Below are positions 20,442-31,868 of a stretch of 64,000 bases of DNA, piece by piece (position 1 is the stretch's first letter; each line of letters begins with the position of its first letter). The DNA is taken from positions 992,001-1,056,000 of the forward strand of contig OZ025811.1 of the NCBI GenBank assembly GCA_964019425.1, written 5' to 3'. Under the pieces are notes generated by a model. It had not been told where the DNA came from. It worked only from the letters and a program-made list of their open reading frames with translations, and did not search any database. A program made the position numbers and the translations under genes. This DNA comes from Flectonema sp. DT1601. Its lineage: Eukaryota > Euglenozoa > Diplonemea > Diplonemida > Diplonemidae.

Positions 20442-23400
20442 TAGAAAGCGAGGATTTTTACACAGTATTTTCCGTTCACGATATTCTTTTTTGTCCTGGT
20501 TGAAGCATTTGGTGGGTATTCCTTTTTTATTATAAAAAGGAAAACATAGCTTCAGCTATCTCTGATGGTTCTCATTACAATTAGTGATGAAAATGGTCGA
20601 AAAATAGCTATTTTTTTTTTTTTTTTTTTTTTTTTATATTTAATTACTGTAAATCTGTTTACCAAATGCAAACGCAGGGTATCTGTTGTTTTTTTTTTAC
20701 TTTTTTTTTATTTTTTTTTGCCACCGTAAGAAAGGAAATGAACAAAGGCAGAAATTACCACCAACAGAATTATTCAAACAAGAAAAAAAAAATAAGAGTG
20801 TTTTCACAATAAGAGGTAAAGAAATAAAAAAAAAAAAAAGAAAAAAAGAAAGGGAAAAAAGTTCTTTGCTCCGAGAGTTAGCGAATGAAGAAAAAAAACA
20901 GAAAAAAAAAATAAAACAAAAAAAAACCACAGAGAATATTCCCCCACGGAAACTCCCCCTCCCTTGACTTGGATAGCGAAATTAGCACTTTTATTTTTCC
21001 CCTCCCATTATCTTATTTCATCTTTTATGGTAAGCATCACCCTTAGTCACTGTATCTAAAACTAATGTTAAATTATCTTTATGTTTTTATGATACAACAC
21101 AGTTGTAATTTTTACAAAATCGAACATACAACCCCCCCATTTTCTTTTTTCATCTTTCATGGTAAGCTTGAAAATAAAATTAATAAAAAGAAACAGAAGG
21201 GATGAAAAGAGAAACCGTTCTTTTCACTTCATTTTGGAACTGTGCGGCAATACCTGCTGTAGACGACTTGTCAGTTTTGGAGGTTTCCCATTTCTAAGAA
21301 AATAACTCCAAAAAAAAAAAAAAAAAAAAAAAAAAGGAATTCTTCAAATCAAATAATACGAAAATAATATTATTGGCTACCACAATGTTATTACAAGTGA
21401 TTCTATCAAGCATATTTTCTCTTTCCCCATTCTTCTTTTTCTTTCATTGCTGATTCCCAGGCTCCTCCTCAACATACATGCATGTGTCCCCTTAATATTT
21501 AAAAAAAAAAAAAAAATAAATAAATAAGACTTTGTATCCAGTAGCCGTTAAACGAAATAAAATATTTAGCAAATGTTGCTTTTTTTTAGAAAAGAAAAAG
21601 AAGAGGGAAAAAAAGAAAATTAAACTGAGATGATTCCCCTTCTCATGCAGAGCGATGCGAGACAAAAAAAAAAAAAAAACAGTCAGACTGTATCAATTGA
21701 CATTTATAATAGTATGTGTTCTTGTAGTGGAAGAACTAGGATGTACGAGTGACTCTAAATCACAAAAATCTCTTTTTAATGAGGATTTCAATACACTATT
21801 AGTTAGTTATCCCTCCCCCCCTTTATTTCTTTCTTTTTTTTATGATGAAGATTATTATTTGAATCGCGGTGGCTGCGCAAGTTACCAGCAAGTCTTCTGT
21901 TTTCTCTGTCTCCTTTAATAAGGTTGCGACGGCGATTCGTAATAGGGTTAAGTATCTTTTTGTTGTTGTTATTTTTTTTTTTTCCTTTTCACCGTCTATC
22001 GTGTAATTAGATGGGGGGAAACAAAAAAAATTTTAAAAAAAAAAAAAAAAAAAATGCTGCTTAGTAACAAGGGGAGTGAAGTGTCTTCCTTTTTGTAGAA
22101 AAAACTGAGAGATTTTTTTGTTTTTTTTTTCCTTCTCCTTTTTTATTTTATTTTATTTTATTTTTTTTTTTTTAAATTTTTGTCTCTTGCTTTTCGTTTT
22201 TTTAGAAAACGAAAAGAGAACTTGTGTTGTGCACTTTATTGTCTTCACACGGGTAAGTCAACTCATTTGTGGCGTAAATCACGGCTTTTTGATTACCGAC
22301 TAGTTGCCATCAGGCTGTTATTCAATATTTGTTACGTTCAAAAAGAAAAAAAGAATAAAAAAAAATCAGCAACCTCTCTTCAAACCGTCTTTTTCAATTC
22401 ATCAAGAGCCGCAGGTCTTCTGCTGCTCTTTTTTTTTTGTTTTTGCATTAATAAGACGGTAGAGCTGTTATGGTCCGACGCAATTATTCAAAACGGTTAT
22501 GGACATAATGGCGTATCTTTCTTTTTTTTTTTTCCTTCTTTATTTCCCGTTCTTCTTTTTGTTCCCCCTTCATCCATTAAAAAACAAGGGGGAAAAAAAA
22601 AAAACGGGGAAAACAAAATTACTAAGCAGCAGCAAGTTCGATATGCGGAATAAACAAGCGAGCTGTACTTTCCTCTTCTCATATTTTATCTGCGTAGGTT
22701 GATCGCAGAATACGTAGAAAACATCACATGAGCACTCGCACGATTTCAGTTTTAGGCTGTTTATTGTATTCCTTATATCGGTTTTATGGTAAGAAAAGAA
22801 GAATATTTTTGTGCCCTTAATCCCTTGTTTCTTAAAGGGATAGGAAAAACAACAACAACAACAACAAAACAAAGTAGTTATTGTTTGAGTGGAATAGTTT
22901 TTAATTTCTGTTAGAAAAGAGCACTGCTGCACAGGAGTGGCTTTTCTTGATTTGATTTTTGTTGTCTTACGCGTCCGTCAGAACTTTCTGGCGTACACTT
23001 CAGATCCTTTTTCGTGAGTTGACGAACACCGTCGTCAAAACGGCATCTTTCCCAGTTCAGGAGATATATCAGATTTTTAGCGTTTTTTCGCACACCTCTC
23101 CCCACCATCTATTGAAATAGATTTCAGGTCTCTCATAGTTATTGAATTAGTGAATTACCTCTCCCATGGTCTTTTCTTTTCTCCTCTTTCGTCAGTCCAC
23201 CGAATCCCGACCTTCTCTTTTCAGATACAATTAAGCAGGTCTTACAGTGCCCTATGAAAAGCACTTTTTTCGCCTCCCCCTTGCGACGGCCCACCATCCC
23301 CGTGAAATTTGGAGAAACTGTTATTTTTTCGTTGTTGATGAGGTTTATATTAGTTGACTCTTTTTCGGTATGTGGAGTTTTTCCTTCCGTGGGGTTCAAT

Positions 23401-26400
23401 GGGTTGTACACTGCATTTCTGTTGTACTACGTGCATGCATGAGTTAGTAGCGATATTGTATTAAGTTTAGGACGTGGAAATCGAATGCGGGAGAGCTGCA
23501 TGACTAAAGCCACACGAAGAGAGGTTATCTTTGTATGCCAATCCTTTATTTTCCCCTGCAAATCCCATATTATTACTTTTTTTTTCATGGCAAAAAAACC
23601 TCTTTTTTGACGTTACTCAGGTTAGATTTACCTCCCTTCACCATCCTTTTATAATTGTTGTTGTTATCCGTTACTAATTTTTTTTTTACATTTTCCCAAT
23701 TACTTTGCTGTTTCGTTCCTACAAAGGGATTAGTTTAGGCTACCCCTCCATCACGTTTATTTACATTCGAAGAAGACACATCTCTAGATGTTACTTTGGT
23801 TATGGATTGTGTCTTAGGACCATCTTTTATTCTATTTGATTATTCGTTGTGAAGATGAAGCAACAGTTTTTTCAATTAGAGAGTGTCATATTTATTAAAC
23901 CATTTTTTACTTGTTGCTAAGTACTGGATTGCGGGGATTTGAGATGCCTGCGAGGTACCTCGCAATGAGATACTTCTACTTCTCAACAAACCTTCTTCTT
24001 CTTCTTTTTTTTTTTTTTATTATTATGATTTTATTTATTTTATATATATTTTTTTTTGTCACCCTCCACATTCATTGTAGAAGAGTATTAGTAGTGAGCT
24101 ACCAAACTACTGAACAGAGATAAATAAAATATTATTATTATGAAAACCAAACTAAAACGTAATTCTAGACTTGTCATCTGGAGTGATTCAGCCTCAATGG
24201 ATGAACTGACTTACTTCTACTATACTGATGATGAGAGAATAGAGGTAAAAAGAGATTACTTTGATTAGGACTAGTTACATCAACAAGGCTAAGCTAAAGC
24301 AATAGTCTGTATCCTTGACAGATGTTGAGTTTATCGATTTTTTTAATTTATTTATTTATTTTTTTTTTTAAATGTTATTATGATCAATAAAGTTTGTTTT
24401 ATTAAATCAAAACTACTTATCCCCCTCGGCGACTGGTCTTCCGTCTGGGAAAAAAAAAAGGGGGGGAGGAGAGAAAAAAAAAACAAGAAAATAATCAGAA
24501 AAAAATAATAATAATAATTAATAATAACAAACAAACAAACAATGACATGCCATTTTTTTTTTTTATTTCTTATTTTTATTTTATACTTTCTTTTACTTGT
24601 ATCAGAAGTAACGGGTCATCCGATAAAAGATCAAAAGAATAGGGAGAGAAAAAAAAAAAAAAAAAAAATAAAAACTTTTTTTTCAAACTACCTTACAAGA
24701 ACTATCGCACGTTGATTAGAACGGGGGGTAGCTGTACTGCTTCAACGAGCCCTTTACAGTATCAATTTGGGTGTTCAAAATGGGGGGGGGGAATTAAATA
24801 ATGTCTCTACTTTCCTATCTCTTGCGTCTTCACAACACTTTGTGAAGAATAATTGTTTTTTCGAAAAAAAAAAAAAGAAATAAATAAAAAAAAATTATCC
24901 TTTGCCAAGTTTTGGGAATTTTTATCAACCACACGCAAAAGGAAGCAGGAAAAAAAAAAAAAAAAAATTACGATATCTGTCGTTGCCTGAAATAAGCGTT
25001 TTCCGTTTTCATGTTCGGCAGAAAAATATTTAAATAAAGGACCCGTAAGAATTGTTACCCTGTTGAGCTTTTCCTGACTTTGGCTCCTGGGATTCGTAAA
25101 TAGATAAATAAAAAAAGATCAATATTTTCTTAAGCCGCAAGATGAGTGCTTTTTGCGCTACTTGCGTCTTTGGGTATTGGAGGGGGAAAAAAAAGAAGAA
25201 CCAAAAACTTATGGTCGTTCCTTCATCGTGTTATGCACCGAAGATTAATCAAGCTTTGCTGTGACTTCACGCTGTTATATTTTTTTTCTTCTTTTTTTTT
25301 TTTTTTTTCCTCAAGATCGTGTTTTGAAGAAAAAAAAAAAAAAAGAAGAAGAAGAAGAAGGAGAAAAAAAACATATCGGAACGTGCCAAAGTAAATAAAA
25401 CGCTTTCCTATACCCTTGCGTCTTCTTGCGAAGAAAAAAAAAACAAAAAAAAAATTATTTTAATATTTAAACCACATTAATTAAGTAGGTCCACGAAATA
25501 CTCTGGAGGAAGAGAGGCATGCTTCAATGCAAGCACCAGCCCTGATTCTTTCTTACAACTATACTTTACTCAGTTGGGTAAAATTTCGTGAGATGCTGAA
25601 AAGGAGGGGTACCAACATTTTCGGTTTTTCTGTGACGCTCTTTTTGCTACACCTGCTAATGGATTCTCTGTACAGTTTCGACTTACATTGGTGTACACGC
25701 ATCTCTGTTACGAGGATCTAATGTAGCGGGTTTGGAGTAGGTATTGCGGCAGTTAGCTTGAAATGATTTTCTTATTCCCCCCTTTTGTTTTCTATTTTGT
25801 TTTTTTAGTTTCACAAAAGGTATCCCCGCGGTGGCATATTAACATGTTTAACAGTTAGTCGAACGAAACTTTTATGCAATAACAATAATAATTGTTTTTT
25901 TCTTTCTTTTCTCCATTCCTTTGTCTTCCCTTCAAGATATATTTCTACTTCGCCTTTTTTTCATTCTTTTTTTTTTTCCCCCTTTTTTTTTTTTTTTTTA
26001 AAAAATGCTTTGAATACGGTTCGCAATCTTCTTTTTTTTGAGTGTTGACATAAAATCAAAGAAATTTTCAAAAAAAAAAAAAAAAAACAGCCATTACTTA
26101 TCAGCGCTGTACAGACTGCGTTTTTTTAAATTTTTTATTTTTTTATTTCAGTAAGCTAAGATGGTGTTTCTTCCATGTCTCATGGTTATGTTCTGGTTGT
26201 ATTGTTGAGCAATACACCTAGAGTACGCTCTGTTCAAGCTTAATGAATATTTTTCTTCATTGAGTTGTTTATGATTGTATTTAACACGCCATCATGCCTC
26301 TCTCGATAGTGTTCAGCAGTGAGTTTCTTTCAGTTTTATTTCGTCTCCGAAACTGTTTTGCTTCGTGTATGCAGTGGGTCTTGATCAAGCTATTTTGCTT

Positions 26401-27558
26401 AATAATAAAATGAATTAAAAATATATATATTAAAAGTTATTATCGTGTGGTTGCTTCTGTAGTGTGAACTACACTCCAAAGTATCACAGAAATAGTATTT
26501 AAGAAGATTATGATGCTGAGCTTAGGCGGTAATTGTCTTCTCGGTGGGATTAAGTTGGCACAGAAAAACGACCATCTTCCTGCGGGATAGATGCTTAGGG
26601 AGGACGTGTCAGTCTTTAAACGAGTGGCGGAGAACGAAAATGGGAAAGAAGAAAAAAAAAACCCCCGATAATTAAAACCGGTAGAACTATTCACGAGAGA
26701 TGATTTCGTTGTTCCCGTGTTTTTTTTGTTATTCGTAGCAGGAACGGACGTCCGCTTCATCTTTTCAGTAATTCTGTTGTTGATTTGCTTATTTCAGTAC
26801 TAGTTATTGTTGCCCCTCCGCCTCTTCCACTTTCTTTTAGTTTGTTATTTACGTATTTTTCTTCGGGGTCATTGATACTTTGTTTGCCCCTACTTCCCTT
26901 TTCCCTTATTTTCCCTTGCTCAAAGCATTTCTTATTAGTACACGTTAAGATCCGGGCTCTTTGTATAATCGTTTTTTTTTTCTTTTCGCGTATTTGGCGA
27001 GTCTTTTATATTATTACCCAGGTGGGTTGTTGTTGTTGTTGTTGTTGTTTTTTTCCACTTCTCCCTAAAGGGGAAAATATAGTAATTTTCTTTAGTTTTA
27101 TTTTAAATTAGTTTTGATAGCTCTACCAGAAAGGCTAATTATTACCGCCAATCTAAATGGTAAAAAGAAATAACCATTGTTGACGTGGTCTCATTGCTGA
27201 GAACGGCAAACGCGATGAGTAGGACAGGCCTGACACTTGGGTAAGGGGAATGGTCCGAAGAAAACTTTTTAATTTTAGCTCTGAAACCCAGCCATTATTT
27301 GTTTGACGTCCTTGGTAAGTTAAATAGCTAATACTATCCAGAAGGACTATTTATTTGCATGCAAACCAATCTGACTTAATGCCAACGAAATGAGGCAAAT
27401 AATTAAAAAACCCCACATGTTATCTGGTGGATTAAACGTCTCCTCAGAGAAGCCAAAAAAAAAGAAAAAAAAGCAAAGAATAATCTGCGCTGTTAAGCAC
27501 GGAAGAAAAAAAGTTTTATGGGATTTTTTTTTTTATATTTAAAAAAATAATACGAAAG

Positions 27559-27663
27559 CTCGAGACGCGTATGCTCTCGAGAGAAAAGGTTCGAGGGGGT
27601 TAAGGCTGTAGACCTTTTTATTAACTCGAATTAACTTACCTTGGCTGAAGGCTATCCTTCAGC
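27559..27663 (+). ncRNA. Candidate structured RNA of three consecutive hairpins
   Basis: Hairpin 1 pairs CTCGAGA (27559-27565) with TCTCGAG (27575-27581). Hairpin 2 pairs TTCGAG (27590-27595) with CTCGAA (27625-27630), with an inner AAGG/CCTT. Hairpin 3 pairs GCTGAAGG (27644-27651) with CCTTCAGC (27656-27663) across a 4-nt loop. Three stems in 105 nt are unusual in this simple-sequence desert. The linker AGAAAA fits the loose ANANNA hinge of H/ACA guide RNAs, but no ACA end is seen at the expected distance. Strand is uncertain because the stems are symmetric. Confidence 0.35.
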
Positions 27664-28527
27664 TGTTACTTCCACTAGAAAGTCTGTTTGCGTTTATTCC
27701 AGTCTTTTGACGGATCTACTGTTGTACACTGCCGTCGTTTTCTTTTTTTTTTTCTCTCCTCCCCATTAGTTGCTTTATTCTTATGTATTTATTGCTTTTA
27801 GTTTATTGGAGGCTGGGTCTTGCAGGTATCTTTGTACGAAGCAAACATGCACAAAGTCATCAGATTAAATTTTGTTTGTAGTTGATGGAGGTTAGTATTC
27901 AGGCTCTTGTGCACCTGCTTCTCTGCACAACGGACAGATAACCGCACTTTACGATTTTTTTTAAAAATATTAACTTCCAGCAGTTCTTGGAGTAATGCCT
28001 TGTCAGCTTTTTTTTTTTTTTTTTTTAATATTCTGTTCTGTCGGATTAATTTATAACAAACCTGTAATAGTGGTGATTTTTCGATTTTATTTATGCTCTC
28101 GCGTGAGTTCTTTTTTTTTCTCTTTTTTTTTCTTCTTTTCTTGTTTGTTCGATACTTGCTATTTATACCGTGCAAAACATCACTGTGTTCTTAACGAATG
28201 TTCCATCTCTTTTGGTACGTTATTTTATAGCACCCTGATCAATTATTGTGCAAGAGTTGTTATTTACTTTTGCGTTTTTTTTTTTTTTTTTTACATTTTA
28301 TGTCAACGATGCCATCATTCCTCCTCTGTCGTTGTTAGTTAACGTATCTTAAATAACAACATTTTGGTTTTCGTGTGCAAAATGCAAATTTACGTTATAT
28401 CCTCAATCGAATGCTGCAAAACTGGTGGGCTTGGTTTTTTATTTATTTATTTTTTATTTATGTTGTTGGCATTCAACAGTACCTTTTCGGTGTGTCGCTT
28501 CAATTTTATTAGTGAAAGAATTCAGAG

Positions 28528-28565
<38 letters not shown>

Positions 28566-29409
28566 GCCAAATCAGCTTTTTGCGCTCGCCGTCCCAAAAT
28601 TTCTTTTTGGCAAAGACGCGTTGCCATTCACGATTCTGTATTTTCAGTTTTATTTTATGTTTTCCTATGTTTTTTTTCTTTTTTTTTCTCTTTTTCTTTT
28701 CTATATTCTCTTTCTTGCTCCGTTTGCTGTCTAGTAAAAAGGAGCGTAGCGATCTGTAAGATTTGGAAGGAGATGTCAAACTCCGCACAATTTCTCTTGT
28801 AATGTAAAAAATGACTTCGAGGTAGATAATGACGTACTCTGAGTACTGCAATGGTAGACAATAATATCGTTTACAAAGGTAGCACTTATTGGATTCTCTG
28901 GTTTCAAACACGAGTTGTATTGTTGCAGAAGGAACTCAAGTAGCCCTACCCGTCGCAGATTCAGTCACCTGCTTTAGTTAGATAGTTCTTTCCCGCAAGT
29001 CTCACCGCAGTTGCAAATACATCGGCGCAAAAAGAGGTTTCTTTTTTTTTTTTTTTTTTTCATGCCTGTTTCTTTTGTCTTTCCTTTTCTAATAAATCCA
29101 ACGGCCGGCGGAGTCTTCTTTTGAAAGTTCTGATTTGTGTACTTCGTTTGGATAATACTTTTGGAGTGGTCTCCGGAGGTACTGATAATCTAATAATTTA
29201 TTGCAGTTGTGTTCTTCCAATGGGCAGAGGGAGTGGGGGTTTCAAATTGTTTATCACCCTTTTATGCTAAAACTATCCTCGGGGGGAGGGGGAAAAAGAA
29301 AAAAAGAAAACGCGAGATACTTGTCAAAGTGGGACTACTCACTACTGCGAAGTAGCCGATACTACTATTTGGCGATTTTTATTTTTATTTTTTTTTGCAA
29401 CGACAAAGT

Positions 29410-29544
29410 CGGAGAAGAAACTATTCAGATCAAGAGCCGTTTTATTTATTATGTCAAAATGTTATCTATTTTCCCTGTGCCGCCAGTAATACTATCTGCG
29501 ATCAACAAAGTATAAAGGCTTTATCTGAATAGTTTTCTTATTCG
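29410..29544 (+). mobile_element. MITE-like hairpin-ended repeat, copy 3 (most complete)
   Basis: Left end CGGAGAAGAAACTATTCAGAT and right end ATCTGAATAGTTTTCTTATTCG are imperfect inverted repeats of about 21 bp. The interior is AGAGCCGTTTT, then TATCTATTTTCCCTGTGC, then CAACAAAGTATAAAGGCT. It is the best template for the family. No open frame and no clear target-site duplication. Confidence 0.7.
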
Positions 29545-31868
29545 TTTTTTTTTTTTTTTTTTTTCACATCTTACTGGATAAGCTTCTTGTACATCACTAC
29601 TATGGCTTCGTAAAGAGTGATTCATTTTGCAGGAGAACGAAAACATCTGTTACCACCCAGTATGAGCAAACCAAGGTTATTAGCGCAAGATGTGTATATC
29701 TAGCTAAAATATTATAAGAATACATATTTATCTGGTCACATAAACACACTATAGGAGGTCAATTTCTCAGCAGGTTAATCTACGTATGTGTTGGTAGCTT
29801 GGCTTTTGTCGCTTTGTATTGTCCTTTTTTTTTTTTTTTTTTTTGTCTTTTCTTTTTACCCTCAAATACAAACTAAAACAGCAATTTGTTAAAACTACTT
29901 TCATTCACGTATTATTCCCTTACACTCTTAGTTTTCTTTTTTTGTTTTGCATTTTGATGGATACTTCGTTGTGAAGAAAGTGTTCTGCTTGAAATAAGTA
30001 AGTTTTCTCCTGTAGAGGGGCTTTGGAAGGTAAGGTAAATTGTGTCTTTTCGCGACTCTTTTCTGTTTTCTTTTCCCTAGTGGAGAAGAAAACTAGAAAG
30101 AAAACTGGGATAGAATGACAATTTAAGAAATAAACCAAAGAAAAAGTAAATCGGACGCTGTAAAAAACGTATCTTGATACGGAGACTAAGAAAGGGAAAA
30201 ATGGTTATTTGGTTTAGGGGTAAGAAGAATGTTGGCAACACATTCCTAGCTTTCCCCTGTCTAAGTGAATTGCGATTTTGACGAATAAAACAGACTGGTG
30301 TCTTCACCCTCGCAAAATTATGTTTTTTATTTTTTTCTTTTTTTTCTTTCTTTCTTTTTTTTTTTTTTGATGTTTGTTGTTATTTAGTGCGAAGGCAGAA
30401 TTTTATTATTTATTTGTTTCTTCAAAATTTATCCCCCCCTCCATTTATTTATTTTTTTTTATTGTTTTTGGCTCACCATCGCCTTGTAGGTCAACCCTAT
30501 TAATAGATAGGAGAATACTTACGAACTCAAAAGAAAGCTACAGTGAAAACCTAAGAGTCTTCCTCTGACGGTACAATAGCAAAAACAGCTCAGGAACAGG
30601 CATTTTTCGAGCTTCACATTTATCAACAGTTCTTCAAAGATTTCTAGTGGAGGGGAGAGGGGGGGAGGGGAGAAAAAGAAAATAACAAAGAAAGATAACC
30701 GGAAAAAAAAAGAAGGAAAAAAAATAATATTCACAGCAAATAGTTTTAAGAAATGGACTTTTTTTTTTTTTTTTTTTTGTTGCTGTGTGATATCCCCCAT
30801 TCGTTTTTCCCCAGATAGGTCTTAGTTATTATTCACTGTGATCAACTTCGCAGTACTGAATTTTTCAATACGAATCGCGGAGAGGTAGCGTGGTATTATC
30901 TTGATGAGATTATTTCTTTTTTCAGTAGTGCACAACCAAAAGGGGGAAACAAAAAAAAAAAAAAAAAGGAAAAAGAAAAATTTTACAAGTGTGATGAATC
31001 GTGAGGCTGTCAGCAGAGCTTTGTTTCTTCTCGTAAGTTTTTTGTATCTATTCTTTTGGGAGAAAGTTGTTGGAGAAGTATTCCTTGTACAGTACTCGTG
31101 TTCGCTTTTACTTTTGAAAATGAGAAACGAGGAAGATAAAGAAAGAAAAAGAAGGGGAAAAAAGGAGCAAGTGGGAAAAATGAGAACGAATATGTATCTT
31201 TGAAAACAAGAAGGAAAAAGTGATAATTGTGATTGCAGTACACCCAAATTCCATCTCTTGTGATACCCTTCCCAAATATTCTTTTTTTTGTTCTTTTTTT
31301 CGCATATGAAAATGGTTCTTCACGTCGCTTTCCCTTCCACTCCCTTCCCGAACTACTTGCCGTAATGCTTTATTTTTTTGTTTTCACTTCATCTTTCTTT
31401 CACGTTTATATTTCACCCCCAGCCACGCCTACCTTCCCCCTTGCTCTCATTCCAAAATATTACTCGTCCCCCTGCCCCTCACCAAAATTGTGAAAAGTAA
31501 TAATAATAAGTTTGTCCTCATTGCGTCACTGGCGCATATCATCTTCGTCTTCTTTTAGTTCAGCAGTGTGCTCTCTTGCTGCGAAGATACGCCTCGCTTG
31601 GTATTGTGGTGGTGTCTGACTCTTTTCATTACTACTCATTTCATTTCAAACAGTGGTCTTATTCATTACAATGGAAGGTGACAACAGAACAGATCTAGAA
31701 GTGGTATTGGTGATCGTTATATCCATTTCTTACATTTTATTTTTCTCTCAAGGAATTGTTAGTAAATATGGAGAAATTCTGATCAAGTAGTGAGAATAGA
31801 TCTTTTCTTAGCATTCACAACATGGATAGAAGCTGTTAAGCGTTATTTCTAAGTTTTTACTAACAAAC

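Larger units (their letters stand above)
19895..31868. other. 12-kb gene desert of T/A-tract DNA
   Basis: No protein gene recognised on either strand. Contents: an A-rich block 20027-20310 with CA and TTAA interruptions; an (AAT)n microsatellite 20407-20441; (CAA)n near 22850; (GTT)n near 27030; a perfect hairpin CTTCACAA/TTGTGAAG near 24827; the word CTTGCGTCTT three times (24821, 25161, 25415); a structured-RNA candidate at 27559-27663; and a MITE-like copy at 29410-29544. Short open frames exist (for example 25527-25721 + and 23139-23411 -) but show no domain or conserved motif. Confidence 0.6.

Noticed and set aside
22911-23411. Two - strand open frames of 65 and 90 codons with mixed composition
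   Set aside because: No domain, no acceptor before the ATG and the wrong strand relative to all other genes. T-rich + strand DNA gives K/N/E-rich frames by itself.
25527-25721. A + strand frame of 64 codons with a hydrophobic stretch
   Set aside because: No conserved motif and no clear acceptor; too short to call.
27632-27663. ACTTACCT followed by a hairpin as a U1 snRNA 5' end
   Set aside because: An 8-base match is expected by chance in 64 kb, the introns here start GTATGT or GTTTGT, and no Sm site or U1 loop sequence follows.
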